Shown: positions 1-9,377, counted from the first letter of the stretch. The stretch: 64,000 bases of DNA from Actinoplanes subtropicus (GCF_000721705.1 NZ_JOJL01000016.1:62001-126000); one strand, 5' to 3'. A program made the numbers and translations. Notes: generated from the letters alone by a model not told the origin.

Positions 1-1505
1 AGCCCGACGATTGCGGCGTTCGCAACGGTCTGGCCGGCGGCGGGGTTGAGGTTGCTGACCGTGGGCTGGGCGATACCAGCCGGCCAGAGGGTCAGGTAGG
101 TGCTGGCGGTCGGGTTGACCGCGGTGACGTTGAAGGCGAGTGCGGACGCCTGCGAGACACTGGCGGGCGCCGTCACGGTGCCCGAGACGCCCGGTCCGAA
201 CGCCGTCGGGTATCCCAGGCCGCTGCGGGTGTCGGTGATCCGCTGCGGAGTGATCGGGTGGAACCGAAGGCTGTCCGCGGCCCCGGGCGTCGCGTTGTCG
301 TACACACCGACGATGTCGACGATGAGATGGGTCGCCGCGCCCCCCGACGTCGTGTTGATGACGCCGATCATGGGAATCCCGCTGGCGTTGCACCACGTCT
401 CATTGCAGGGCGAGGTCGGCACGATGGCCATGTTGGGAACGTTCTTGCCGGTCGTGTAGTTGAGCGTCGACGTCGTCGGGAACGCGCTGGAGTTGCCGTT
501 CCACGCCGACAGGTACCCGTTGCCGGTCGGGCTGACCGCGGTGATGTTCACCGCGACCGCCCGGACGTACGGGTTGAAGGCACCGAAGTCCCAGCCCAGC
601 TGGTAGTAATCGCCGTTGCCGAGCCGGCCCGCGTTGCCGTCGGCCCGGGTGTCGATCCAGCGCTTGGGCGTCAACGGGTAGAAGTCCGCATCGGTGTTTC
701 CGGCCGAGGGAATGACGGTGCTGTCGGCCGCGTAGAACCCGACCACGTCGGCGATCACGTGCGTGGCGCCGTACTGGTTGTAGATCCGCACCTTGCCGCC
801 ATCGCCGACGCCGATGGTCACCGAGTTGGCGCCGGTCCAGCCCTTGGCGAAGTTGATGGACGACGCGGTGGGCCGGTCCGCGCCGGTCGGGTAGACCGTC
901 AGGAAGCTTCCCGCGGTGCTGCCGGTCACGGTGACGTTCAGGACTACCGCGGACACGCCGACGGACGGCACGCCGCCACGGCCGGTCACCTGCAGGTCGA
1001 GGGACTGCTGAGCGCCGAGCATCGCGGCGGGCGCGCCCACGCCGCTACGCGTGTCGAGCACCCGGGCCGGCGTGACCGCGTAGTACGCGCCCTTCGCGCC
1101 GACGCTTCCGGTGAGCGACAGCGGAACGGTCTTGGTGGAGGTGCCGGTGTCCGACACGGTCAGCGTCGCCGTCTGCGAGCCGACCTTCGTGGCGTTCGGC
1201 ACCACTCCGATCTGACACGTCTGATTCTGCGCCAACGTCGCGCCGGAACAGGTGTCGGTCTTCTTGGTGAATGCCTGGGCGTCGGTGCCGGTGATGGTCG
1301 CCGTACCCAACGTGAGCGCCGTGGCGCTGGTCGACGTGACCGTTACCAGGCTTTCGGCTCCCGGCTCCCCCACCTTCTGGTCGCCGAACGACAACGAGCC
1401 CGGTGAGGTGGTCACTGGCAGATCATCCGCAGCGAAAGCAGGTGTGGCGGCCAAAGTGGACGCCATGACTACAGCTCCGACAATTGCGGCATGCAGACTT
1501 CGCAC
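1..1505 (-). CDS. secreted repeat protein, choice-of-anchor-D type N-terminus (partial)
   Basis: This gene runs off the left edge, so the C-terminus is missing. I place the start at a GTG (1505) behind a GGGGGT ribosome-binding site; an in-frame ATG follows 13 codons later. The protein opens with a signal peptide ending near APAFAA. Residues 30-125 form an Ig-like domain of the choice-of-anchor-D (ASH/HYDIN-like) type, with LSFGDQKVGE and a conserved Cys pair. At least three repeats of about 110 residues follow, each starting with a TP-R-x-x-DTR-G signature and ending in VIADVVG or LIVDIVG. Such repeats are known from secreted actinobacterial surface proteins. The role is probably extracellular or wall-associated; the ligand is unknown. 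Confidence 0.8.
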   Translation of the reverse strand, partial: MRSLHAAIVGAVVMASTLAATPAFAADDLPVTTSPGSLSFGDQKVGEPGAESLVTVTSTSATALTLGTATITGTDAQAFTKKTDTCSGATLAQNQTCQIGVVPNATKVGSQTATLTVSDTGTSTKTVPLSLTGSVGAKGAYYAVTPARVLDTRSGVGAPAAMLGAQQSLDLQVTGRGGVPSVGVSAVVLNVTVTGSTAGSFLTVYPTGADRPTASSINFAKGWTGANSVTIGVGDGGKVRIYNQYGATHVIADVVGFYAADSTVIPSAGNTDADFYPLTPKRWIDTRADGNAGRLGNGDYYQLGWDFGAFNPYVRAVAVNITAVSPTGNGYLSAWNGNSSAFPTTSTLNYTTGKNVPNMAIVPTSPCNETWCNASGIPMIGVINTTSGGAATHLIVDIVGVYDNATPGAADSLRFHPITPQRITDTRSGLGYPTAFGPGVSGTVTAPASVSQASALAFNVTAVNPTASTYLTLWPAGIAQPTVSNLNPAAGQTVANAAIVG

Positions 1506-1644
1506 GCGTTACCCCCGTTTAGGTGGTCGTGGATGAGCAGACGCACGTTAGCACGATGGCGCTGAATGCGAATGGCCCGAAAAGATGGTTCGGCAGGTCG
1601 AAGTTCATCACGATCCGGCCACGCCCGGCAGCCCTGTATTCGGG

Positions 1645-2154
1645 TCAGCGGGAGCTTCGGTCGGACGGGTCGCTTTGCCATACATCGGGCGCCTGGTGGG
1701 TGGAGCGCATCTCCGTGAAAACCCGGGTGTGCATGGCCCAATAGCGGAAGGCGGTCGCCAGGCCCAGGCCGACGATGTTGGCGGAGATGTTGTCCGCCAG
1801 TGGACTGCGCAGCCCCAGGGCATAGTGCGAGATCGCGAGCGGCGCCAAGGAGATCCCCAGGCCGATCAGCGACACCACGACGAACTCGACGAATTCGCGG
1901 TGAACCGCGAAGCGCCGATTCTCCCGGAAGGTCCAATAGCGGTGACCGAGCCAGGCCACGACGACGCCCATCGCGGTCGAGATGGCCTTCGCGGCCAACG
2001 GCATCTCATAGAGCGGGCCGTGTCCGCCGGCGAAGCGGAGCAGGTTGAAACCGCCCACGTCGGCGACGAAGCCGACGATCCCGACCAGGCCGTACTTCAT
2101 CAGGCGCAGGCTGTGCCGACGCAGCCCGTCGTACCAGCGACGGAGCGGGGCCAC
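1645..2154 (-). CDS. GtrA family membrane protein
   Basis: The 169-residue product has four hydrophobic segments and the GtrA signature: KYGLVGIVGFVADVGGFNLL near the N-terminus, then HRYWTFRENR between the second and third segments. GtrA-like proteins are thought to help move lipid-linked sugars across the membrane for surface glycosylation. The GTG start at 2154 has a GGAGGA site 7 bases upstream, so I prefer it to the ATG at 2190, which lies inside the gene before it. It follows the large membrane protein by 13 bases on the same strand, so the two are probably co-transcribed. The GT2 gene at 5356 is a likely functional partner (inference). Confidence 0.85.
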   Translation of the reverse strand: MAPLRRWYDGLRRHSLRLMKYGLVGIVGFVADVGGFNLLRFAGGHGPLYEMPLAAKAISTAMGVVVAWLGHRYWTFRENRRFAVHREFVEFVVVSLIGLGISLAPLAISHYALGLRSPLADNISANIVGLGLATAFRYWAMHTRVFTEMRSTHQAPDVWQSDPSDRSSR

Positions 2155-2167
2155 CCTGATTCCTCCG

Positions 2168-4483
2168 TTACTTCGGGAATTCGTAGACATCCACGCCTGG
2201 ACTCTGGAATCGAAGTGTCGCGTACGGCTCGAGCGTCGCCGCGTACGGCCGGGTGTGATCGACGAAGATCCACCGCACGCCCCGCCGTCGCAGCTCCTGA
2301 GCGGCGTTCTCGGTGGGATCGGCGATGAAGCCGTCATTGAGTCGCAGCAGGTCCGGCTTCCAATAGTTGACGGTGATGGAGTCTCGGCCCTTGGGCCCGA
2401 GCTTCGCGGACATCGGCGTCGCGGTCCAGCCCTCCAGCAGGACCTGCCGCTCGCTGAAGGCCGCGACCGTCCAGTGGCGGCTGTCGCAGTTGACCGGCTC
2501 CATCGGCGTCGTGCAATGGCGGTTCGTCATGACCACGTCATCGACGTCGGAGTGGTCGCGGATCCACCGGGCCGCGTCGATCTGCCCGCGGCTTGCCGTC
2601 AGGAGGCCGTTGACCGACGCGGTCCGCACGGGCGTGCCCGAGATCGCCTGGGTTATCTGTGAGACCGGCGTCTGCCCGGGCGCTGGGAACATGAGGTCCC
2701 AGACCGAAATCAGCACTCCGCCGGCCAGCACGGTCAGCACCATGGCGGCGCCGGCCAGCCGCAGCCGGTTCACCCGGCCACGAGTCCACACCGCGCCGGC
2801 GGCGCCGGCGGCCACCACCACGGCCAGACCGACGGCGATCATGGACACGGCCAGGCTCCACCGACCTGGCCGCAAGGGTCCCAGGACGGCGGGTCCGAGC
2901 CAGACGAGAGCGACGCCGGCGGGGACGCTCACGATCAGTGCTCGCGTGAACCGCCGCGGACCCAGCACGCCGGCCAGGGCGGCCAGGCCCATCGCCGAGC
3001 CGATGACGAGCAGCGGAATCGCGGTACGTGCGAAATACCACTGGCTCCCCCCGGGATGGGCGAACGCCGCGGCCGCCCCGGCGCCCGCCAACCCCGCACC
3101 GATGAGCAGCCACGGCATGGGGCTGCGGCGCTCGGTGCGGGAGAAGGGCAGCACGAAAACCCCGGCGGTGCGGGCGAGGATCCCGGCGACACTGATCGCC
3201 AGGAGCAGCGCCGTCTGCACCGGCGTGTGCGGGTTGCCCAGCCATTTCGCCGCGGGTACCTGCTCGGCGGCGTCCGACAGACTGAGGTGCAGGCCCTCAC
3301 CCGAGCCGTGGAAGACGACCACGAGCGTGAAGAGAAGGCAGCCGACCACCACGGCGAGGTCGCCGGCGACGGTCAGGACGCGGGAACGGTCGAAGACAAG
3401 CATCGCGACCAGGGCGAGACCGAGTCCCGCGACGACAAGCGGAAGTGTCGACCCCTTCGTACCCGACGCGCCGAGGCAGAGCACCACTAGCAGGGGCAGG
3501 CCAGCGCCCCGGGACATCGATTTGTTCCACCGAAGGGCGAGGACGCTGGCGGCGGCCACCAGCATGGGGATCGCGAGTCCGAGGCTCGGCGACAGCGGGG
3601 CGACCGGGGTGCCGCTCGCGTGTGGTTCGCCGAGCACATTGAGATCGCCACCGGCGAAGGCCAGCAGGCCCGCGAGCGGACCTGCCCAGGCGCGGCCGGT
3701 CAGCCGTACGGCTGCCGTCGCGATGGCGAACACCACCACGATCGGCATGAGGACCGCCATGAACCGGAACAGCACCTCGTCGAGCGGGACGCCGGACGCC
3801 ACCGAGACCTGAGCCACCCAGGCATGGCTGAACCAGTGGTACGCGAGGGACTCGCTCTGAACCCAGGGGAAGGTCGTGGGCCCGCGGTTGGCGAGCTGAG
3901 CGGCGAGCGCCAGATGAAGGTACGCGTCGACGTCGATCGCCCGGGCGCCGCTGGCCCAGTGCAGCGGTACGCCGCGGAAGTAGGAGCGTATCTGCGGCAG
4001 CGTGACCAGGGCCACCAGGGCGACCGAGGACGCCCACCACCACGGCAGCGGACCGGTTCGCGCGGTGCGCAGCCGGTTTCGCGTCCCCGGCACGAGAACG
4101 AGGACCACCGCGACGGCGATCGGGCTGAAGGCGACCCACCGCTGTTCGGTGAGCCCGGCCACGACCTGAGCTCCGATGGCAAGGACCGAACCGATCGCGA
4201 AGCCCATCGCCAGGTCTTCGAGAAGCCAGCCGTCCCGAGGCCGCGCCACCCGCCAGGCCAGCGCTCCCGGCAGCAGCTGCGTCACGAGCACGACGAGAAT
4301 CGCCACGAGTACGTGCGGCACGGGCATCCCACCCACCACCGCGCACGCCAGCAGCCCGCCAACCAGGAGCACGGCGACCGCGGCACCGAGGACCCGCGGG
4401 ATCGCCGAGGACCTTGTCGGCGCAGCGGGTACCGGCGTCACGGGTGTCGGCGACGGCTCGATGTCAGCTTTGGGCTGTGCCAC
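2168..4483 (-). CDS. large polytopic membrane protein, possible GT-C glycosyltransferase-like
   Basis: A 771-residue protein with more than a dozen hydrophobic segments and a roughly 150-residue soluble C-terminal part. It starts at a GTG with GTAGGAG upstream. I do not recognise a named family. Notable features are an acidic stretch in a loop (ARAIDVDAYLHLALA), the aromatic/histidine motif LAYHWFSHAW, and a C-terminal domain (WIRDHSDVDDVVMTN, then RRRGVRWIFVDH) of the kind found at the end of GT-C-type membrane glycosyltransferases. The neighbours (GtrA, GT2, methyltransferase) suggest surface polysaccharide or glycolipid synthesis. The glycosyltransferase idea is inference from layout and context. 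Confidence 0.7.
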   Translation of the reverse strand: MAQPKADIEPSPTPVTPVPAAPTRSSAIPRVLGAAVAVLLVGGLLACAVVGGMPVPHVLVAILVVLVTQLLPGALAWRVARPRDGWLLEDLAMGFAIGSVLAIGAQVVAGLTEQRWVAFSPIAVAVVLVLVPGTRNRLRTARTGPLPWWWASSVALVALVTLPQIRSYFRGVPLHWASGARAIDVDAYLHLALAAQLANRGPTTFPWVQSESLAYHWFSHAWVAQVSVASGVPLDEVLFRFMAVLMPIVVVFAIATAAVRLTGRAWAGPLAGLLAFAGGDLNVLGEPHASGTPVAPLSPSLGLAIPMLVAAASVLALRWNKSMSRGAGLPLLVVLCLGASGTKGSTLPLVVAGLGLALVAMLVFDRSRVLTVAGDLAVVVGCLLFTLVVVFHGSGEGLHLSLSDAAEQVPAAKWLGNPHTPVQTALLLAISVAGILARTAGVFVLPFSRTERRSPMPWLLIGAGLAGAGAAAAFAHPGGSQWYFARTAIPLLVIGSAMGLAALAGVLGPRRFTRALIVSVPAGVALVWLGPAVLGPLRPGRWSLAVSMIAVGLAVVVAAGAAGAVWTRGRVNRLRLAGAAMVLTVLAGGVLISVWDLMFPAPGQTPVSQITQAISGTPVRTASVNGLLTASRGQIDAARWIRDHSDVDDVVMTNRHCTTPMEPVNCDSRHWTVAAFSERQVLLEGWTATPMSAKLGPKGRDSITVNYWKPDLLRLNDGFIADPTENAAQELRRRGVRWIFVDHTRPYAATLEPYATLRFQSPGVDVYEFPK

Positions 4484-4599
4484 ACACGCTCCTACCTCGG
4501 GCGGCTCGGATCCGGAGGGAGTATAGACAGCACGCGACCGATGATCTGTACCTCCGCGGACTTCAAAGAGTGCAGGTCGAGACGCTAAGGTTCTGCCCC

Positions 4600-5322
4600 G
4601 TGCCGCAAACCGACCCTGAGCCCTCCGACGTTCCGGTCCAAACCGGACTCGAGGGCGACAATCGTGCTGACGCCGACACCGACACCGGCGTTTATGTCAG
4701 TGGCTACTTCGAGACCAGGCTCACGCATGACGAAAACCGGGCAAAGGTGTGGAAACACCTTTGCGAGTACCTCGCGCGCTGGATAACGCCGGATGCGGAG
4801 GTCCTCGAGCTCGGAGCCGGCTGGTGCGACTTCGCCAACAACGTGCGGGCGCGGCGGGTCGTGGCGATGGATCTTGACGCGACTGTCAAGCGTGCGGCGG
4901 CGAGCCATGTGACGCCCGTAGTCGGTGACTGCACGGACCTCAGCGCCTTCGAGAACGGCAGCTTCGACCTCGTCTTCGCCTCGAACCTCCTGGAGCACCT
5001 GGACCGCGAGCACGCGTCCCGGCTTCTCGGGGAGGCCCGCCGGGTGTTGCGGCCGGGCGGCCGGCTGATTCTCCTGCAGCCCAACTTCCGGCTGAACCCG
5101 GGTCGGTACTTCGACGACTTCACCCACGTCGCGATCTTCACGGATCAGTCACTCCAGGACTATCTGGTCTCCGAGGGCTTCACCGTCGAAAAGGTGTTGC
5201 CGCGCTTCCTGCCGCTCACCATGAAGTCCCGCGGCTCCAAGCTCACTTTTCTCGTCCCGTGGTACCTGCGATCGCCCGTCAAGCCGTTCGCGGGTCAGAT
5301 GCTGCTCGTCGCGGCCCGCTAG
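4600..5322 (+). CDS. class I SAM-dependent methyltransferase
   Basis: A 240-residue Rossmann-fold methyltransferase. Motif I is VLELGAGWCDFA (about residues 68-79), followed by the acidic loop VVAMDLD, the motif IV region FDLVFASNLLEHLD and the post-motif LLGEARRVLRPGGRLILLQP. This is the Methyltransf_11 pattern for small molecules, often lipids or sugars. I start at the GTG at 4600 because the first residues upstream do not resemble the family; the upstream reading frame is open but overlaps the divergent promoter. The GT2 gene follows 33 bases downstream, so the product may modify the same glycan or lipid. The substrate cannot be read from the sequence. Confidence 0.85.
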   Translation: MPQTDPEPSDVPVQTGLEGDNRADADTDTGVYVSGYFETRLTHDENRAKVWKHLCEYLARWITPDAEVLELGAGWCDFANNVRARRVVAMDLDATVKRAAASHVTPVVGDCTDLSAFENGSFDLVFASNLLEHLDREHASRLLGEARRVLRPGGRLILLQPNFRLNPGRYFDDFTHVAIFTDQSLQDYLVSEGFTVEKVLPRFLPLTMKSRGSKLTFLVPWYLRSPVKPFAGQMLLVAAR

Positions 5323-5355
5323 TCAGTCCATCGCATCCGACGGAGGTAAGCCCCG

Positions 5356-6120
5356 ATGTGGAACGGCAAGTCGCTGTCGGTCGTACTCCCGACGTACAAC
5401 GAGAAGGACAGCATCGCCGAGGTCGTCAACCAGTTCGCGGCCCTGGGACTCGTCGACGAGATCATCGTGGTCAACAACAATGCCGCCGAGGGTACGTCGG
5501 ACGAGGTCGCCAAGACCGTGGCCCGGGAGGTCATCGAGACGCGACAGGGCTACGGTGCGGCGATCAAGCGAGGGCTGCGCGAGGCGAACACCGACCTCAT
5601 CGCGATCTGTGAGCCGGATGGCACGTTCAAGCCCGCCGACCTGCACAAGCTGCTCGCCTTCCAGTCCGAGTGCGACTACGTGATCGGGTCCCGTACGGTC
5701 TCCAACTTCATCTGGGAGGGCGCCAACATGGGCTGGTTCCTCCAGTGGGGGAACTGGGCCGTCGCCAAGATGGTCGAGGTGCTGTACAACACCTCGTACC
5801 TGAGCGACGTCGGCTGCACTTTCCGGGTGATGAGCCGGGAGCAGGCGGACATGATCCTCGACAAGTCCCGGCTGGACGGGTCGGCGTACGGCCTCGAGAT
5901 GTTGCTGCTGGCCGTCATCATGCGGTCCAAGCTCGTCCAGGTCCCGGTCAACTACCAGCAGCGGGTCGGAGTGTCGTCGGTCACCGGCGACCTCGGCAAG
6001 ACGCTCAAGCTCGGTTTCGAGATGATCGGACTGGTGTTCCGGATGAGGTTCACCCGACGGCGGATCCGGCGGGGGTACCAGCCTGGCGAGGCCCGCCCGC
6101 GCGTGAAGGTCGGTGGCTAG
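5356..6120 (+). CDS. family 2 glycosyltransferase, polyprenyl-phosphate type
   Basis: The 254-residue GT-A protein begins SVVLPTYNEKDSIAEVV, the usual GT2 nucleotide-sugar start. It carries the metal-binding stretch CEPDGTF in place of a canonical DxD, and the acceptor motif DVGCTFRVM. No membrane segment is visible, so it resembles the soluble catalytic half of dolichyl/polyprenyl-phosphate mannosyl- or glucosyltransferases. Such enzymes usually work with GtrA-like membrane partners, and one lies at 1645-2154. A good ribosome-binding site (GGAGG) precedes the ATG. Its TAG stop overlaps the stop of the convergent cupin gene at a CTAG. Confidence 0.88.
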   Translation: MWNGKSLSVVLPTYNEKDSIAEVVNQFAALGLVDEIIVVNNNAAEGTSDEVAKTVAREVIETRQGYGAAIKRGLREANTDLIAICEPDGTFKPADLHKLLAFQSECDYVIGSRTVSNFIWEGANMGWFLQWGNWAVAKMVEVLYNTSYLSDVGCTFRVMSREQADMILDKSRLDGSAYGLEMLLLAVIMRSKLVQVPVNYQQRVGVSSVTGDLGKTLKLGFEMIGLVFRMRFTRRRIRRGYQPGEARPRVKVGG

Positions 6121-6452
6121 GCCACGTACAGCTTGCGGATCGGGGAGGTGACCTCCCAGGTGGTCGCGGTGCCGGCGGTCAGCCTGACCAGATCGCCGGG
6201 CCCGACCGCCACCGACGAGCCGGACGCCGAGATGACCGCCGAGCCGGCCAGCACGACGAAGACCTCGTCCACCTCGACGTCCCGGACCGTGCCCACGCTC
6301 ATCTCCCAGACGCCGATCTCCACCCCGGTGTCGCCGAGCGTGGTGACCAGGGTGGTGCCGAGCGTCGGCTCGCCCGACACCACGTCCCCGGGGTCGGCGG
6401 GCGCGTGCTTGACCACCACGTCGGCCAGGCGGAACACCGAAACTCCATCCAT
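6117..6452 (-). CDS. small cupin-fold protein (DUF861/EutQ-like)
   Basis: A 111-residue single-domain cupin. The region DVEVDEVFVVLAGSAVI followed by VGPGDLVRLTAGTATTWEV matches the cupin_3 type, where the first metal-binding motif is degenerate. Family members include ureidoglycine aminohydrolase-like proteins, but no substrate can be assigned. I chose the ATG at 6452; the frame extends upstream to a TTG inside the decayed locus. The stop overlaps that of the convergent GT2 gene. Confidence 0.7.
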   Translation of the reverse strand: MDGVSVFRLADVVVKHAPADPGDVVSGEPTLGTTLVTTLGDTGVEIGVWEMSVGTVRDVEVDEVFVVLAGSAVISASGSSVAVGPGDLVRLTAGTATTWEVTSPIRKLYVA

Positions 6453-6475
6453 GCCCGAACGATAGCCGGAACGGA

Positions 6476-7308
6476 TCAAGAAGACCGCAGCCGGCCGATC
6501 GCGGACGAGATGTCACCCACCCGATCGGCGAGCAGGCCGACCGCGCCGACCGCCCGGGCGACCGGGTCCTCGCCGCTGCCGCCCAGCGCTTTCGCCCGCA
6601 GGTAGGCCGCCTTCACCTCGGCCCACCGGGTCACCTGCGCGGGGGTCATCCGTCCGCGCAGCTCGGCCAGCTTCAGCAGGTTCGCCTCGGCGCCGAGGCC
6701 AGCGTCTGCGCCTCGCCGGCGTAGTGGTCGTCGAGCACCGCCTCGACCTCGTCGTCGTTCATGGCCGGCACGATCCGCTCGGCGAGCTCGGCCGCCCCGA
6801 TCTGCCGCGCCAGGTTGTCCCCGATCAGCAGGCGATCGGGGTGGCGACCTCCTTGCGGATCACGTTGTAGGGGAGCAGCAGGTAGCGGCCGGTCTGGCGG
6901 GCGTGGAAGACGTAGAGCACGTCCTCGCCGTTGACCGACCGCACCACCCGCTCGTATTCGAGATCCGCGGTCTCCGCGTCGAACGTCCGGGCCACGCCGG
7001 TGGCCAGGCAGTACCCGCCGGGAAAGATGATCCCCTGGTCCTCGGGCAGTCGCCGGCACGCCTGCCCGATCCCGTCCGGCCGCCGCACGTCCCGGGTCCG
7101 CGTGTTGAAAACCAGGTACCGCCGCCGGGTCTCCTGGTGGCAGCACGACGGCCCCGGTGAAGGTGACGTCCACCCGCCGAACCTTGGAGATGATCAGCGC
7201 CTTGCCCTGCTCGACTTTGCGGAAGAGGCGGCTCAGGAAGAAGAGCCCGCCGAGAGCGACGAGGACGACGACAATCAGGATGGCACGACCGGTGGAGACA
7301 GCGTCCAT
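6476..7308 (-). pseudogene. chimeric remnant: flotillin N-terminus joined to DNA-repair-ATPase fragments
   Basis: Three coding fragments lie in different frames. From 7308 an ATG gives a flotillin/SPFH start: one membrane segment (AILIVVVLVALGGLFFLSRL), then VEQGKALIISK and VTFTGAVVLP. Just after, with a frame change, comes about 95 residues of the DUF3686-type DNA-repair ATPase (RRLPEDQGIIFPGGYCLATG, later LLLPYNVIRKEVATPI). This ends in a stop at 6825. A third fragment (DNLARQIGAAELAERIVPAM, then, after another frame change, LKLAELRGRMTPAQVTRW) runs to the TGA at 6476 and looks like the end of the same ATPase. I read it as a flotillin-ATPase gene pair collapsed by two large deletions. The open frame 7308-6673 exists only by chance. 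Confidence 0.7.
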
Positions 7309-7589
7309 CAATAGCCTTTCATGGCGATGTCGAAGGGAATGACCCAGAAGAATTCGCCCGCCGGGTCGTATTCGTAAAGCAGGGCGACGACGCCCGCGTG
7401 CAGGTCGTCCGCGCCGACCTGGCGGACCTGCACGATGGCGGAGGAGCCGTCCTCGGCGTGCACCTCGGCCTGGCCGAAGGTGCCGGTCACCCGCCCGGTG
7501 CGGATGACGCAGGTGCGGCCGACGAAGTCGGCGCGGGATTCGGCGGCGGCCGGCCGCAACAGTCCGATGAGGACATCGAGCCATTTCAC
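7308..7589 (-). CDS. OB-fold (YqiJ/NfeD-like) protein, probably truncated
   Basis: A 93-residue product resembling the C-terminal OB-fold of YqiJ/NfeD-like membrane proteins: FVGRTCVIRTGRVTGTFGQA, then VQVRQVGADDLHAGVVALLY. These proteins normally have several N-terminal membrane segments and sit directly before a flotillin gene. Here only a short hydrophobic start remains (VKWLDVLIGLL from a GTG), and the next gene is the flotillin remnant, overlapping by TGATG. The gene is therefore likely a leftover of the same decayed locus and may not be functional. Confidence 0.5.
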   Translation of the reverse strand: MKWLDVLIGLLRPAAAESRADFVGRTCVIRTGRVTGTFGQAEVHAEDGSSAIVQVRQVGADDLHAGVVALLYEYDPAGEFFWVIPFDIAMKGY

Positions 7590-7753
7590 CGACCGGTGAC
7601 GCCCGTTTCGTCCGAGCCGAAGGCCAGGGTGACAGCTATGGTCAAGTCGATCGAAATACCATGGGCCGCCGGATCGCGCCGGGCGTTCGGAAATCTTCCC
7701 GCCGGACGCGTCATCGTCGAGTCAATGCCCGATTTCGACCTATCTGATTGCTA

Positions 7754-8827
7754 ATGTCCTCGGCGATGGCAGGGACGACAACCGAGGTACGCCCGGTCGC
7801 GATTCGCGCGGCCGGGCCCGCGGTCCCCTTCCGTCCGGACATCGAGGGGCTGCGCGCGATCGCGATCGCCGCGGTCGTCCTCTACGACGCCGGCCTGCCC
7901 GGCCTGGGGGGCGGCTACCTCGGGATCGACGTCTTCTTCGTCATCTCCGGGTTCCTCATCACTTCCTTGCTCCTGCGCGAGATGGCCGCGACCGGTCGCC
8001 TCGCGCTCCTACGTTTCTACGGCCGCCGCGCCCGGCGCATCCTCCCGGCTTCGAGCGTCGTGCTGGTCACCGTGACCCTGGCCGGCTACCACTGGCTCGG
8101 TTCGCTCCGCGGCGACGAGATCGCCTCGGACGGCCGGTGGGCCGCGCTGTTCGCGTCCAACTTCAACTTCGCCGCTCAGGGCGTCGACTACCTGGAGTCG
8201 CCGGGCGCGCCCTCGCCGCTCCAGCACTTCTGGTCGCTCGCGGTCGAGGAGCAGTTCTATTTCGTCTGGCCGGCGCTGCTGGCCCTGCTGATCTGGCTGG
8301 GCCTGCGGCACGCCATACCGGTCGTGCTCGCGCTCGCCTTCGTCGCGTCGCTGGCCGGCTCGGCGTATTTCTCCCCGGCGTACTTCTCGCCGGCCGGCCG
8401 GGCGTGGGAGGTGGGGGCCGGCTGCCTGCTCGCGCTGGTGGCCGGCCGCCTCGATCGCATACCGGCCGGCGTGTCCGCCGCGCTGGCGGGGACGGGTCTG
8501 GCCGGCATCGTCGTGGCGGCGCTCGCCTTCGACGACGGCACGCCGTACCCCGGGCCGGCCGCGGTGCTGGCGGTGGTGGCCACCGTGCTGGTGCTGGCCG
8601 GGCGCGGGGACGCGATCCTCGGGGTGGCGCCGCTGCGCTGGCTGGGCCGCATCTCGTACTCGCTCGGTCTCTGGCACTGGCCGGTGCTGACCATCGCGGC
8701 CGAGGCCTTCGGGCCGCTCACCGGGCTCACCCGGGCCGGGCTCGTGCTGCTCAGCGTGGTGCTGGCGATTCTCACGTACGCCCTGGTGGAGGACCCGCTC
8801 CGGAGCGTTACTTCCCGACCTCGCTGA
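7754..8827 (+). CDS. acyltransferase 3 family membrane protein (OafA/YrhL-like)
   Basis: About 357 residues with roughly ten membrane segments. The signature FRPDIEGLRAIAIAAVVLYD near the N-terminus, the GIDVFFVISGFLIT segment and the QHFWSLAVEEQFYFVWP motif identify the acyltransferase-3 family, which O-acylates surface sugars. The YrhL-type C-terminal SGNH domain is absent, so this is the membrane-only form. The first family Arg-His motif reads differently here (YDAGLPGLGGGYLG instead of a VxxFH pattern), so activity is uncertain. No clear ribosome-binding site is visible; ATG 7754 and ATG 7766 are both possible. The 3' end overlaps the convergent secreted-protein gene by 20 bases. Confidence 0.8.
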   Translation: MSSAMAGTTTEVRPVAIRAAGPAVPFRPDIEGLRAIAIAAVVLYDAGLPGLGGGYLGIDVFFVISGFLITSLLLREMAATGRLALLRFYGRRARRILPASSVVLVTVTLAGYHWLGSLRGDEIASDGRWAALFASNFNFAAQGVDYLESPGAPSPLQHFWSLAVEEQFYFVWPALLALLIWLGLRHAIPVVLALAFVASLAGSAYFSPAYFSPAGRAWEVGAGCLLALVAGRLDRIPAGVSAALAGTGLAGIVVAALAFDDGTPYPGPAAVLAVVATVLVLAGRGDAILGVAPLRWLGRISYSLGLWHWPVLTIAAEAFGPLTGLTRAGLVLLSVVLAILTYALVEDPLRSVTSRPR

Positions 8828-9377
8828 CCTCGGCGAACGGCTTATCGGTGAACCAGGTCACGTGGATGATGAAGCTGTGGTTCGTCTCGTTGAAGTAGAC
8901 GGCCAGGTTGTCCTTCGTGTTCTGCACCTTCTCCACGGCGAAACCGTCGGCCGGGGTGGCCGTGATCAGCGAGACCACGGAGTCGGAGGTCACCTTGATC
9001 ACCGCCTGGCCGCCCGCGCACTGGAACGACCGCACATAGGTGCGCAGCCCGTCGTCCGCGGTGGTCACCGTCCAGCCGTCCTCGGTCGTGGTCGGCGGCG
9101 CGGTGGCCTTGGTCGCCGGCTTGGTCGTCGGCTTCAGCGTGGCCGCGCTGGTCCGCGGCCGGTGGCTGGTCGGTGACGCGCCCGGTTTTGTCTCGGGCGT
9201 GGTCACACTCGGCAAGGGAGCCGGGAAACTCGTCGCCGCCGCCGGGAGCTGGGCGAGGGCGGAGTCCTGCGGCTCGCTCGCCCGCAGCACCGGCAGGATG
9301 GCCGCGCTGGCCAGCACGATGCTGGTCGCGGTGGCGGCCGCCCACCCCGCGATCGGAGTCCACCGGGAAGATCCCAC
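8808..9377 (-). CDS. membrane-anchored extracytoplasmic protein, unknown family
   Basis: A 189-residue protein with one N-terminal membrane segment (WAAATATSIVLASAAILPVL), a Pro/Thr-rich linker (about residues 45-95) and a C-terminal domain of about 90 residues carrying a single Cys (FQCAGGQAVIKV). This layout fits an anchored wall-facing or sensor-accessory protein. No family is recognised. It starts at a GTG and diverges from the response regulator at 9414, whose start lies 36 bases away, so the short gap must hold both promoters. The neighbouring two-component system might control it or receive a signal through it (inference only). Confidence 0.65.
   Translation of the reverse strand: MGSSRWTPIAGWAAATATSIVLASAAILPVLRASEPQDSALAQLPAAATSFPAPLPSVTTPETKPGASPTSHRPRTSAATLKPTTKPATKATAPPTTTEDGWTVTTADDGLRTYVRSFQCAGGQAVIKVTSDSVVSLITATPADGFAVEKVQNTKDNLAVYFNETNHSFIIHVTWFTDKPFAEVSEVGK

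Noticed and set aside
6673..7584. single 303-codon minus-strand gene over the decayed locus
   Set aside because: Only two short segments match families, in different frames from the best-conserved ATPase fragment; it is a chance fusion frame.
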